Assembly (NCBI GenBank): GCA_965212545.1
Contig: CBDBVB010000036.1
Location: 61,638 to 125,637 of the forward strand
DNA from: JABDIP01 sp965212545
GTDB taxonomy: Bacteria; Pseudomonadota; Alphaproteobacteria; DSM-16000; Inquilinaceae
Direction of reading: 5' to 3'
DNA length: 64,000 nucleotides
Position numbers and translations under genes: made by a program. Under the pieces are notes generated by a model. That model saw only the letters and a list, made by a program, of their open reading frames with translations. It did no database searches and was not told the origin of the DNA. Positions 8,657 to 17,155 of the stretch are shown piece by piece (position 1 is the stretch's first letter; each line of letters begins with the position of its first letter).

Positions 8657-9459
8657 GCCAAAACGATTTCCAGATTGGTGTTCTCAAGTCGAGCGAGGCT
8701 GTCGCGTTCGACTTCCCGGTTGGTGATGATTCCGCTCAGATCGTCGAAGCTTGCGGTCCGCATGAAGGCGGTGGCCTCGAATTTCTCGTGATCGGCAATG
8801 ACGAAATTCCTTCGCGCGGAGTCTATGGCCTGCATCTGCACTTGGCCGTATGCCTCATCGCGGAGCGCGATTGTCCCGCGGTCGGTGTCGATCGCCGCGC
8901 AGCAAAGGAACGCGATGTCGAAGGTCAGCGAGCGCAGCGCCGAAATCGCCAAGGTGCCTGCGAAGGAATCGTTCACACTGCGGTAGGAACCGCCGATCAT
9001 GATGAAGCTGGAAATCTCGTGCGATCTCAGCCGCCGGGCGACGCCGAGGCAGGTCGTGACGTAGCTGCAACCGGGCTTTAGGTAGGCATTGTCAGCCACC
9101 GACAATGCCGTTGTTCCGGCATCGAGGAACACGACCTCGTCTCCTGCGAGCATGTCGATGGCGGCGCGTCCGATCCGGCCCTTTTCCTCCGAGCGCACGA
9201 GCCTTCGTTCTTCGTTCGGGAGGTCGGCGATGACGTTCGAGTTCGTCATCACGCCGCCATGCGTCCGGGCGACGACGCCCATTTCGCCGAGCATCCTCAA
9301 ATCCCGCCGGATCGTCGCCTCAGACTTGCCGAATTGCTCACAGAGATCGCGAACGGCCACAGAGCCGCGCTCCTCCACCAGTTCCGCGATCTTCTTGCGC
9401 CGGACCCCAGAGAGATTGAATTCTCTTGAATTTGACTGCTTTTGACGGAATTGACGCAT
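8653..9459 (-). CDS. DeoR/GlpR-family transcriptional regulator
   Basis: A 268-residue repressor of the DeoR family. The N-terminal winged helix-turn-helix spans about residues 20-75 (IAELVEERGSVAVRDL, then KSEATIRRDLRMLGEMG, the typical DeoR recognition helix). The effector domain follows with the VFLDAGTTALSVAD block that binds a phosphorylated ligand in this family. It heads the ugp-like operon and probably represses it. Candidate operators lie immediately upstream. GlpR, which senses glycerol-3-phosphate, is the nearest functional model, in line with the operon's proposed substrate. Confidence 0.85.
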   Translation of the reverse strand: MRQFRQKQSNSREFNLSGVRRKKIAELVEERGSVAVRDLCEQFGKSEATIRRDLRMLGEMGVVARTHGGVMTNSNVIADLPNEERRLVRSEEKGRIGRAAIDMLAGDEVVFLDAGTTALSVADNAYLKPGCSYVTTCLGVARRLRSHEISSFIMIGGSYRSVNDSFAGTLAISALRSLTFDIAFLCCAAIDTDRGTIALRDEAYGQVQMQAIDSARRNFVIADHEKFEATAFMRTASFDDLSGIITNREVERDSLARLENTNLEIVLA

Positions 9460-9493
9460 TTGGCCTCAGAACTTCCTCAAATTTGCCAATGTT

Positions 9494-9543
9494 GATCAAA
9501 TTCAAGCGTATTTGATTCCCATAACTCGATCAAGTGTGATCGA
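9494..9543. promoter_or_regulatory. Two palindromes upstream of deoR: candidate operators
   Basis: GATCAAAT-N8-ATTTGATT (9494-9517, 7 of 8 paired) and a perfect TCGATCA-AGTG-TGATCGA (9526-9543) sit 35 and 67 bases upstream of the regulator's ATG, in an AT-richer tract. Repeated TTTGA/TCAAA half-sites also run into the first codons of the gene. This is the expected arrangement for autoregulation by a DeoR-family repressor. The remaining 220 bases up to the DNR box hold no gene I can support. Confidence 0.5.
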
Positions 9544-9767
9544 ATCTAGGTGGTGCGCAGTCGCGGCTGAATTCATCGAACCCAGTTCGCATGGAGAAGG
9601 CATGCGCTCAACCGGCAGGCTCCATCTCTATCCATCAGAGTGCCCTCGCTTCATCGGTCCAACTGCGCCGAACTTTGCGCGAGCGTCGTTCTTGGGGGCC
9701 ATTCTTGCCGATCTGCAATCCCGTTATTCGATCTGATGGACACGCTTGGCGCCATCGCGCCGGCCCC

Positions 9768-9781
9768 TTGACAATCGTCAA
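9768..9781 (+). promoter_or_regulatory. DNR/FNR-type box upstream of nirS
   Basis: TTGACAATCGTCAA is a perfect palindrome of the TTGAC-N4-GTCAA form, extended to CCTTGACAATCGTCAAGG. It lies 72 bases before the nirS ATG, a normal place for activation by a CRP/FNR-family NO regulator. The dnr gene at 27791-28474 is the likely partner. Confidence 0.8.
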
Positions 9782-9853
9782 GGAGGGGCGCCGGCGGTCG
9801 CCCTAACGTCCCCATCGACCAGGATTTTCTTCAGCTCAAGGGGGACGGGACCC

Positions 9854-11596
9854 ATGTTGGCTTTGCGGATCGGATGGCGGTGGTGCGTTGTGGTTCTGGC
9901 GGCCGGCGTCTTGCTTGTGGGCATCCAGGGACGCGCCTGGGCGCAACAGCCGGCGGATGAACACCCCGACGAACCCCAATATGTGCCGGAGCTTGAATCG
10001 CTCACGGAGATGGAGCCGGTCTACCCCGGCACCGTGCCCGGCGTCTCGGAAATGACCGAGGTCGAGTACGGCCAGGCCTCGCGCATCTATTTCGAGCGCT
10101 GCGCCGGCTGTCACGGCGTGCTGCGCGGCGGCGCCACCGGCAAGCCGCTGACCACCGACATCACCCGCGATTTGGGGATGGACTATCTGGAGGCGTTCAT
10201 CACCTACGGCTCGCCGGCCGGCATGCCGAACTGGGGCACCTCCGGCGACATGACCGAGGACGAGGTCAACCTGATGGCCCGCTACCTGCTGCACGAGCCG
10301 ACCGAGCCGCCGGAATGGGGCATGGCGGAGATGCAGGCGAGCTGGAAGATCCTGGTGCCGGTCGACGAACGTCCGACCAGCAAGCAGAACGACATCGACA
10401 TCGAGAACCTGTTCTCGGTCACCCTGCGCGATACCGGCGAGGTGGCGCTGATCGATGGCGGCGACTACGAGATCCACCAGATCGTCGAGACCGGCTATGC
10501 GGTGCATATCTCGCGCATCTCGGCATCCGGCCGCTATGTCTACGTCATCGGGCGCGACGCCAAGATCAGCCTGATCGATCTGTGGATGGAACTGCCGGAC
10601 GTGGTCGCCGAGATCAAGATCGGCATCGAGGCGCGCTCGGTGGAGACGTCGAAGATGGAGGGCTGGGAGGACCGCTACGCGATCGCCGGGTCCTATTGGC
10701 CGCCGCAATACGTGATCATGGAAGGCGAGACGCTTGAGCCGCTGCGCATCGTCTCGACCCGCGGCTACACGGTCGACACCCAGGAATACCACCCGGAGCC
10801 GCGCGTCGCGTCGATCGTCGCGTCGCACTTCCAGCCGGAGTTCATCGTCAACGTCAAGGAGACCGGCCAGATCAAGCTGGTCAACTACGAGGATCTGGAC
10901 AATTTGCGGGTGACCACGATCCCGGCGGAACGTTTCCTGCACGATGGCGGCTTCGATTCCAGCGGGCGGTATTTCCTGGTCGCCGCCAATGCCCGCGATA
11001 CGGTGGCGGTGGTCGACACGGTCGATCGTGTGCTGGTCGGTCTGATCAATTCGCAGGGCGCGACGCCGCATCCGGGCCGGGGGGCGAATTTCGACCACCC
11101 GGATTACGGGCCGGTCTGGGCCACCAGCCATCTCGGCGACTGGATGATCACGCTGATCGGCACCGACCCCGAAGGCCATCCCGGAGAAGCCTGGCAGGTG
11201 GTCCAGCAGCTCGAGGGTCAGGGCGGCGGCTCGCTGTTCATCAAGACCCACCCGAACTCCCGCAATCTGTGGGTCGACACGCCGCTCAATCCGCTGGAGG
11301 AAATCGCCTCCTCGGTGGCGGTCTTCGACCTCGACAATCTCGACGCCGGCTACGAGGTGGTGCCGATCGGCGAGTTGTCGGGCATCGACGAGGGCGTGCG
11401 ACGGGTGGTGCATCCCGAATACAACAAGGAGGGGACCGAAGTCTGGTTCTCGGTGTGGAACGCCCAGGGGCAGGAATCGGCCATCGTGGTGGTCGATGAC
11501 GCGACCCGGACCGTGAAGCACGTGATCCGGGATCCGCGGCTGGTGACGCCTACGGGCAAGTTCAACGTCTACAACACCCAGCACGACGTCTACTGA
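9854..11596 (+). CDS. nirS: Cytochrome cd1 nitrite reductase
   Basis: A 580-residue periplasmic enzyme that reduces nitrite to nitric oxide. The start at 9854 gives a signal peptide ending AWA near residue 30. The heme c motif CAGCH is at residues 83-87. The eight-bladed heme d1 propeller follows, with family-typical blocks: RYVYVIGRDAKI, the EARSVETSKMEGWEDRYAIAG region, REYHPEPRVASI-like sequence, the HPGRGANF active-site segment and THPNSRNLWVDTPLNP. The ending PTGKFNVYNTQHDVY is diagnostic of NirS. It is the first gene of the nir operon, driven from the DNR box 72 bases upstream. A hairpin after its stop may set its higher expression relative to nirE. Confidence 0.97.
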   Translation: MLALRIGWRWCVVVLAAGVLLVGIQGRAWAQQPADEHPDEPQYVPELESLTEMEPVYPGTVPGVSEMTEVEYGQASRIYFERCAGCHGVLRGGATGKPLTTDITRDLGMDYLEAFITYGSPAGMPNWGTSGDMTEDEVNLMARYLLHEPTEPPEWGMAEMQASWKILVPVDERPTSKQNDIDIENLFSVTLRDTGEVALIDGGDYEIHQIVETGYAVHISRISASGRYVYVIGRDAKISLIDLWMELPDVVAEIKIGIEARSVETSKMEGWEDRYAIAGSYWPPQYVIMEGETLEPLRIVSTRGYTVDTQEYHPEPRVASIVASHFQPEFIVNVKETGQIKLVNYEDLDNLRVTTIPAERFLHDGGFDSSGRYFLVAANARDTVAVVDTVDRVLVGLINSQGATPHPGRGANFDHPDYGPVWATSHLGDWMITLIGTDPEGHPGEAWQVVQQLEGQGGGSLFIKTHPNSRNLWVDTPLNPLEEIASSVAVFDLDNLDAGYEVVPIGELSGIDEGVRRVVHPEYNKEGTEVWFSVWNAQGQESAIVVVDDATRTVKHVIRDPRLVTPTGKFNVYNTQHDVY

Positions 11597-11606
11597 CGGC
11601 CGTGGC

Positions 11607-11627
11607 GGGGCGGCCCTGGGCCGCCCC
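11607..11627 (+). terminator. Hairpin between nirS and nirE
   Basis: A perfect 9-base stem, GGGGCGGCC / GGCCGCCCC, with a 3-base CTG loop, 10 bases after the nirS stop. No T run follows, so it is more likely a partial terminator or a 3' mRNA-stabilising structure that raises nirS over the heme d1 genes. Confidence 0.5.
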
Positions 11628-11659
11628 GACCGCCTTCGGAACCAGGGAGGTGCTCGATC

Positions 11660-12476
11660 ATGCGCAAGAAGACGCAGCATCCGGTGGCGATCGTGGGGGC
11701 CGGGCCCGGCGATCCCGATCTGCTGACGGTCAAGGCGCTGCGGCTGCTGGGCGATGCCGATGCGGTGGTCTATGACCGGCTGGTCTCCGCCGACGTCCGG
11801 GCGCTGATCCCCGCCGGCGCGATGCAGGTCTTCGTCGGCAAGTCGAGCAACTGCCACCCGACACCACAGGACGAGATCAACGATCTGATCGTGCGGCTGG
11901 CCCGCGGCGGGCGGCGGGTCGTCCGGCTGAAGGGCGGCGATCCCTTCGTCTTCGGACGCGGCAGCGAAGAGGCCGAATACCTCGCGCTTCACGGCATACC
12001 CTTTGAGATCGTGCCCGGCATCACCGCCGCCTCCGGCTGCGCCAGCGCCGCCGGAATTCCGCTGACCCACAGGGGCTTGGCGACCGGCGTCCGCTTCGTC
12101 ACCGGCCACCGGTGCCGCGACGGCGACCTGGATCTGAACTGGGCCAGCCTGGCGGATCCGGAAACCACGCTGGTGGTCTATATGGGGCTCGCCAATCTGC
12201 CGACGATCCGCGACCGGCTGGTTGCCGCCGGCCTGCCGGCCGAGACACCGGTTGCCGCCATCGCCAACGGGACCACGTCGGACGAACGCATCTGCTGTTG
12301 TGTTCTGGCCGACCTTCCCTGATCGGGCTCTTGCCGAGAACCTCAGACCGCCGGTTCTGTTCGTGATCGGCCGGGTGGTCGCGTTGGCGGAGGGCTGGGG
12401 CACGGTCGGGGGCACGGTCGGTCGCCTGCCGTTCGACGTTTCGGCGATCCGCCAGATGGCGATCGATCATGGCTAG
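11660..12476 (+). CDS. nirE: Uroporphyrinogen-III C-methyltransferase (one frameshift)
   Basis: SUMT makes precorrin-2, the first committed step of heme d1 synthesis, from uroporphyrinogen III with two SAM. The SAM-binding start VAIVGAGPGDPDLLTVKALRLL, the GDPFVFGRGSEEAEYL block and VPGITAASGCASAAGIPLTHR are all intact. The first frame stops at 12322, but the family's C-terminal block (LRPPVLFVIGRVVALAE) continues in the next frame to 12476. Removing one C from CCC at 12317-12319 joins the two, giving about 271 residues, the usual length. It is either a sequencing error or a recent inactivating mutation. The 3' end overlaps nirC by 8 bases, as expected if the longer reading is right. Confidence 0.88.
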
Positions 12477-12804
12477 CCGGCCGCCCCGGCTGGCAACCGG
12501 ACTGATCGCCCTGGTGCTGGTATCCGGTCCGGCGGCGGCGGAGATCTCATCCTCCCGTGAAGGCGAGTTGATGACGCTGTTGCTGCACGATTGCGGAGCC
12601 TGCCATGGGCTGACGCTCAAGGGTGGGCTGGGACCTCCCCTGCGGCCCGCGCAGATCGCCTGGAAGTCGGACGAGGCGCTGGCCGATGTGATCCTTTACG
12701 GAGTCCCGGGCACGCCGATGCCGCCCTGGGATTTCGAGATCGGTCCCGAGGAGGCGGTCTGGCTGGCGCAGATGCTGAAACAGGGGCTGCCAAATGAGAA
12801 TTGA
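12469..12804 (+). CDS. nirC: Cytochrome c55X, NirC
   Basis: A 111-residue periplasmic monoheme cytochrome c with signal peptide (cleavage after GPAAA near residue 24) and a single CGACH heme site near residue 42. An axial Met is available in the TPMPPW segment near residue 82. NirC proteins feed electrons to NirS or take part in heme d1 maturation with NirF and NirN. It overlaps the end of nirE by 8 bases and the start of nirF by 11 bases, which indicates tight translational coupling. Confidence 0.9.
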   Translation: MASRPPRLATGLIALVLVSGPAAAEISSSREGELMTLLLHDCGACHGLTLKGGLGPPLRPAQIAWKSDEALADVILYGVPGTPMPPWDFEIGPEEAVWLAQMLKQGLPNEN

Positions 12805-13981
12805 TCACCGCTTGCCGGCAATCGCCGCCGCGCTGTCCTGCCTGATCTCGATGTCCGTGCTGGCCGACGAGCTGCGCGGTACGGGGGATCTCGGCCTCGT
12901 GGTCGAACGGGCCTCCGGGCGGATCAACATCATCGAAACCACGACGCCTTCGGTGATCCGCACTGTCGACGGGCTCGGCGATTTGTCGCACGCCTCCGCC
13001 GTGTATTCGCCCGATGGCCGCTACGCCTTCCTGTTCGGGCGCGACGGCGGGCTCAGCAAGGTCGACATGCTGACCGGCGAGGTGGTCGGCCGGATCATGC
13101 AGGCCGGCAACAGCATCGGCGGCGCGATCTCCCAGGACGGCACGCTGATCGCGGTCTCGAACTACGATCCCGGCGGCGTGCGCGTATTCGATGCCGCGAC
13201 GCTGGCGCCGGTGGCGGATATTCCGGCGACCTACGGCGGCGGTGCTGTCCGATCCAAGGTGGTCGGGCTGGTGGACGCGCCCGACCAGCGCTTCGTGTTC
13301 AGCCTGTACGACGCCGGCGAGATCTGGGTCGCCGATTTTGCCGACCGCGCCGATCCGCAGATCACCCGCTTCACCGATATCGGGCAACTGCCCTATGACG
13401 GGCTGATCACGCCGGATGGCCGCCACTACCTGGCCGGGCTGTTCGGCGAGGACGGCATCGCCATGCTCGACCTCTGGGACCTCGAAGCTGGCGTGCGCCG
13501 GATCCTCGACGGCTACGGCCGCGGCGAAGAGCCGCTGCCGGTCTACAAGATGCCCCATCTGGAAGGTTGGGCCAGCGCCGGCGAGGTGCTGATCCTGCCG
13601 GCGGTCGGCCGTCACGAGGTGCTGTTCGTGGACCGCGCCACCTGGCAGGAGGTCGGCCGCATGGCCGTGCGCGGCCAGCCGGTGTTCGCCGTGGCGCGGC
13701 CGGATGGCCGGCAGGTCTGGGTCAATTTCGCCCATCCCGACAACGATTCCGTGCAGATCATCGACGTGCCGAGCCGTGAGATCATCCAGGAGGTCAAGCC
13801 CGGCGAGGCGGCGCTGCATATGGAGTTCACGCCGCGCGGCGGGCAGGTGTGGATCTCGGCGCGGGATTCCAATGTCGTGCGAATCTATGACACGCGCACC
13901 TTCGAGCCGGTCGCCACCCTGCCGATGGAAACGCCCAGCGGGATCTTCCTGACCGCCCGGGCGCATCGCATTGGGCTGTGA
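12794..13981 (+). CDS. nirF: Heme d1 biosynthesis protein NirF
   Basis: A 395-residue protein with a signal peptide (ending VLA near residue 24) and then a propeller like the d1 domain of NirS, without a heme c domain. Blocks such as YSPDGRYAFLFGRDGGLSKVD, NYDPGGVRVFD, and the closing VRIYDTRTFEPVATLPMETPSGIF are typical of NirF. It binds a late heme d1 intermediate in the periplasm and works with NirN. Length and layout are normal. It is embedded between nirC and nirD in the usual nir order. Confidence 0.93.
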   Translation: MRIDHRLPAIAAALSCLISMSVLADELRGTGDLGLVVERASGRINIIETTTPSVIRTVDGLGDLSHASAVYSPDGRYAFLFGRDGGLSKVDMLTGEVVGRIMQAGNSIGGAISQDGTLIAVSNYDPGGVRVFDAATLAPVADIPATYGGGAVRSKVVGLVDAPDQRFVFSLYDAGEIWVADFADRADPQITRFTDIGQLPYDGLITPDGRHYLAGLFGEDGIAMLDLWDLEAGVRRILDGYGRGEEPLPVYKMPHLEGWASAGEVLILPAVGRHEVLFVDRATWQEVGRMAVRGQPVFAVARPDGRQVWVNFAHPDNDSVQIIDVPSREIIQEVKPGEAALHMEFTPRGGQVWISARDSNVVRIYDTRTFEPVATLPMETPSGIFLTARAHRIGL

Positions 13982-13988
13982 GGCGGTG

Positions 13989-14456
13989 ATGGACGGAAGC
14001 ATCCCATATGATGCGTTGGACCGGCGGCTGCTGGACGAGTTCCAGCGCGGCTTTCCGCTGTCCGAACGGCCCTTCGCCGAACTCGCCGAGAAGCTGCAGA
14101 CGGATGAAACCGAAATCATCGGCAGATTGCGGCGGCTGAAGGAGGAGGGTGCCGTCTCACGGGTCGGCGCGATCCTGGCGCCGCACGCCCTGGGTTGGAG
14201 CACGCTTGCCGCGTTGGCGGTGCCGGCCGAACGGCTCGACGACGTCGCGGATCTCGTGAGCGACTACCCGGAGGTCAATCACAATTACGAGCGGGAACAC
14301 CGATTCAATCTGTGGTTCGTCGTCACCGGGGAGGACCGGGCTGCGGTGGCTGCGGTACTCGATGATATCGAGCAGCGCACCGGGCTGCGGCCGTTGGATC
14401 TGCCGCTACTCGAGCCGTATCACCTCGATCTGGGGTTTGCCCTGCAATGGCGCTAG
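13989..14456 (+). CDS. nirD: Siroheme decarboxylase subunit NirD
   Basis: A 155-residue member of the AsnC/Lrp-like NirD/L/G/H family: an N-terminal winged-helix-like half (LDRRLLDEFQRGFPLSERPFAELAEKL) and a C-terminal ferredoxin-like half. The NHNYEREHRFNLWFVVTGE block is the signature of the D/G type. It decarboxylates siroheme at C12 and C18 together with NirL. The ATG at 13989 was preferred to an upstream one at 13971 because the homology begins with the LDRRLL helix. It overlaps nirL by 10 bases. Assignment as D rather than G follows the order in known operons (D, L, G, H) and is less sure than family membership. Confidence 0.87.
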   Translation: MDGSIPYDALDRRLLDEFQRGFPLSERPFAELAEKLQTDETEIIGRLRRLKEEGAVSRVGAILAPHALGWSTLAALAVPAERLDDVADLVSDYPEVNHNYEREHRFNLWFVVTGEDRAAVAAVLDDIEQRTGLRPLDLPLLEPYHLDLGFALQWR

Positions 14457-14962
14457 ACGGACGTGACCGGACGCTGCTCAACGCCCTGCAGGACGGACTC
14501 CCGCTGGTGTCGCGCCCCTATGCCGAGGTGGCGGAGGCGGTCGGCCTGTCCGAGGAGGAAGTCCTGGCGCGTCTCGCCCGACTTGCGGACGAGGGTGTGG
14601 TTCGGCGCTTCGGCGTCATCGTGCGCCATCGCGAACTGGGCTATCGCGCCAACGCGATGACGGTCTGGGACGTACCGGACGAGTTGACCGCCGAAATCGG
14701 CGGTCGCCTGGCGGCGCTCGATTTCGTCACGCTGTGCTATCGCCGCCCACGTCGCCTGCCCGACTGGCCGTACAATCTGTTCGCCATGATCCACGGCCGC
14801 GACCGGATGGCGGTCGAGCGCCTGGTCGACCAGGCGACCGAGGCGGCGGGCCTGACCGGTCGGCCAAGGGCCATCCTGTTCAGCCGCCGCCGCTTCAAGC
14901 AGCGCGGCGCGCGTTATGCGCGGCGCGACGGTGTCCGGCAGGCACAGGCGCTCGCGGGATGA
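14447..14962 (+). CDS. nirL: Siroheme decarboxylase subunit NirL
   Basis: A 171-residue relative of NirD of the L/H type, marked by GYRANAMTVWDVP and CYRRPRRLPDWPYNLFAMIHGRD. These are the blocks that carry the substrate-contacting residues in the L/H group. It pairs with NirD as a heterodimeric siroheme decarboxylase. Its C-terminus is Arg-rich (SRRRFKQRGARYARR). The stop overlaps the nirG start (ATGA), so the four decarboxylase genes are translationally coupled. Confidence 0.87.
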   Translation: MALDGRDRTLLNALQDGLPLVSRPYAEVAEAVGLSEEEVLARLARLADEGVVRRFGVIVRHRELGYRANAMTVWDVPDELTAEIGGRLAALDFVTLCYRRPRRLPDWPYNLFAMIHGRDRMAVERLVDQATEAAGLTGRPRAILFSRRRFKQRGARYARRDGVRQAQALAG

Positions 14963-15420
14963 CGGCGACGCCCGCGATCGACGCCGTCGACCGGCGCATC
15001 ATCAACGCCCTCCAGGGCGGGTTCCCGGTGTCGCCGCAACCCTACGCGGAGGCGGCCGAGCGGCTCGGCATCGACGAGCACGACTTGATCGGCCGTATCG
15101 GGCGCCTGCTCGACGACGGAGTGCTGTCCCGCTTCGGCCCGATGTACCACGCCGAGCGCATGGGCGGCGGCTTGACGCTTGCCGCCATGCAAGTTCCGGG
15201 AGACCGCTTCGACGCGGTGGCCTATCAGGTCAACGCGCATCCGGAGGTGGCGCACAATTATGCCCGCGACCATGCGCTGAACATGTGGTTCGTCGTTGCC
15301 ACCGACCGGCCGGAAGCGGTCGGCGAAACGCTGGACGCGATCGCCGCGGAGACCGGGCTCGAAGTCTTCGACATGCCCAAGCTGCAGGAATTCTTCGTCG
15401 GTCTGAGGTTCGAGGCATGA
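14959..15420 (+). CDS. nirG: Siroheme decarboxylase subunit NirG
   Basis: A 153-residue protein of the D/G type, with AVDRRIINALQGGFPVSPQPYAEAAERL at the N-terminus and HNYARDHALNMWFVVATDRPE in the second half. The ATG at 14959 overlaps the nirL stop and gives the family start; the longer open frame upstream is the nirL region read out of frame. NirG is expected to pair with NirH for a round of siroheme decarboxylation. Confidence 0.87.
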   Translation: MTATPAIDAVDRRIINALQGGFPVSPQPYAEAAERLGIDEHDLIGRIGRLLDDGVLSRFGPMYHAERMGGGLTLAAMQVPGDRFDAVAYQVNAHPEVAHNYARDHALNMWFVVATDRPEAVGETLDAIAAETGLEVFDMPKLQEFFVGLRFEA

Positions 15421-15935
15421 GCGCGGCGCCGGATATCATCGATCGGGCCCGGCCGCCGGACCTGGATGCGATCGATCGGGCGATCGTGCGCGAGACCCAG
15501 GCGGGTTTGCCGCTGACCACGGCGCCTTATCGCGCCATCGGCGAGGCCGTCGGCGTCAGCGAGGCCGAGGTGATCCGCCGCATGGGCGCCATGCTTGAGC
15601 AGGGCGTCATACGGCGGATCGGTGCGGTTCCGAACCATTACCGGCTGGGCTATCGCGGCAACGCCATGTCGGTCTGGGACGTCGACGACGCCCGAATCGT
15701 GGAGATCGGTGAGCGCATCGGTGCGCTGGACTTCGTCTCCCACTGCTATCGCCGGCCACGGCATCCGCCGGACTGGCCATACAATCTGTTTGCCATGGTG
15801 CATGGGCGTACACGGGAAGAAGCCCTGGAAAAGGTGATCCGGATCGCCGGGCTTCTGGGGCCGGAGGACCGTGGCCACGAGATCCTGTTCAGCAGCCGCA
15901 TCTTGAAGAAGACCGGCCTCAGGATTACCGGCTAG
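15417..15935 (+). CDS. nirH: Siroheme decarboxylase subunit NirH
   Basis: A 172-residue L/H-type protein. GYRGNAMSVWDVDD, CYRRPRHPPDWPYNLFAMVHGR and the closing LFSSRILKKTGLRI match the group. Its ATG overlaps the nirG stop (ATGA). Compared with nirL it has a short N-terminal extension (about 15 residues) before the helix LDAIDRAIVRETQAG. It works with NirG upstream of the radical SAM step by NirJ, whose gene starts 15 bases later. Confidence 0.88.
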   Translation: MSAAPDIIDRARPPDLDAIDRAIVRETQAGLPLTTAPYRAIGEAVGVSEAEVIRRMGAMLEQGVIRRIGAVPNHYRLGYRGNAMSVWDVDDARIVEIGERIGALDFVSHCYRRPRHPPDWPYNLFAMVHGRTREEALEKVIRIAGLLGPEDRGHEILFSSRILKKTGLRITG

Positions 15936-15949
15936 GGAGAGGCAGGGCG

Positions 15950-17155
15950 ATGTTCCGAATAAGCCAATTCATGCGCGAGCTGGTCGACCCGACGCCGCTG
16001 CGGCCGAAACGCGAGCCCAGCGGGCCGGTGGTCATCTGGAACCTGGTGCGGCGCTGCAACCTGACCTGCAAGCACTGTTATTCCGGATCGACCAATATCG
16101 ACTTCCCCGGCGAGCTCGGCACCGACGAGGTGTTCGCCGTGATGGACGATCTCAGGGCGTTCGGCGTGCCGGTGCTGATCCTGTCCGGCGGCGAGCCGTT
16201 GATGCGGCCGGATATCTTCGAGATCTCCCATCGCGCCAAGGACAAGGGCTTCTACACCGCGCTGTCCAGCAACGGCACGCTGATCGACACCAGCAACATC
16301 GAGGACATCGCAGCCGTCGGCTACGACTATGTCGGTGTCAGCCTGGATGGCATCGGCGCCACCCATGATCGTTTCCGCCGGCTGGACGGCGCCTTCGACT
16401 TGGCGCTGCGGGGCTTGCGCCTGTGCCGGGAGCGCGACATCAAGGTGGGCCTTCGCTTCACAATGACCCAGGACAATCAGCATGAGTTGGCTGACCTGCT
16501 GGCCCTGATGGAGCGCGAGGACATCGACAAGTTCTACTTCTCGCACCTTAACTACGGGGGTCGCGGCAATATCAACCGTGGCGACGATTCCGAATTGGCG
16601 GCGACCCGGCGCGCCATGGACTTGCTGTTCGATGTGGCCCTGGCTTCGGTCCGAGCAGGCCGTCACCGGGAGTTCGTGTCCGGCAACAACGATGCCGACG
16701 GGGCCTACCTGCTGTTGTGGGCGCAGGAACGGTTCCCGGACCGCGTCGACCATCTGCGCGCCAAGCTGGAGCAGTGGGGTGGCAACGCCTCCGGCATCAA
16801 CGTGGCCAACATCGACAATCTCGGCAACGTTCACCCGGATACGTTCTGGTGGCACCATACCCTCGGCAATGTGCGCGATCGGCCGTTCTCGGAGATCTGG
16901 ACGGATCTGTCGGATCCGCTGCTTGCCGGGCTGAAACGGCGCCCGCGACAGGTCGGCGGCCGCTGCGGCCGTTGTCAGCACTTCGCCATCTGCAACGGCA
17001 ACACCCGGGTCCGGGCCCATCAGATCACAGGCGACCCCTGGGCCGAGGATCCCGGCTGCTATCTGACCGACCAGGAGATCGGACTTGAGGATCCGGGCGA
17101 ACGGGTTCCGCTGGTGCGCTATCTCGGCAAGAGGACCTATGTTGCGGCGCCTTAG
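15950..17155 (+). CDS. nirJ: Radical SAM heme d1 enzyme NirJ
   Basis: A 401-residue radical SAM protein. The CNLTCKHCY motif (Cys 36, 40, 43) binds the SAM-cleaving 4Fe-4S cluster. The GGEPL block follows at about residue 84, and a C-terminal SPASM-like region (CGRCQHFAICNGNTRVRAH, then a further Cys near DPGC) binds an auxiliary cluster. NirJ replaces two propionate groups of 12,18-didecarboxysiroheme with oxo precursors (gamma-lactones). A good ribosome site (GGGAGAGGCAGGGCG) precedes the ATG. It overlaps nirN by 17 bases. Confidence 0.95.
   Translation: MFRISQFMRELVDPTPLRPKREPSGPVVIWNLVRRCNLTCKHCYSGSTNIDFPGELGTDEVFAVMDDLRAFGVPVLILSGGEPLMRPDIFEISHRAKDKGFYTALSSNGTLIDTSNIEDIAAVGYDYVGVSLDGIGATHDRFRRLDGAFDLALRGLRLCRERDIKVGLRFTMTQDNQHELADLLALMEREDIDKFYFSHLNYGGRGNINRGDDSELAATRRAMDLLFDVALASVRAGRHREFVSGNNDADGAYLLLWAQERFPDRVDHLRAKLEQWGGNASGINVANIDNLGNVHPDTFWWHHTLGNVRDRPFSEIWTDLSDPLLAGLKRRPRQVGGRCGRCQHFAICNGNTRVRAHQITGDPWAEDPGCYLTDQEIGLEDPGERVPLVRYLGKRTYVAAP

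Noticed and set aside
9512..9736. 74-codon plus-strand frame upstream of nirS
   Set aside because: It overlaps the operator palindromes and has no ribosome site or homology.
9836..12415. 859-codon open frame on the minus strand
   Set aside because: It lies opposite nirS and nirE, is Arg/Asp/His-rich and lacks any domain. It is a high-GC mirror of the real genes.
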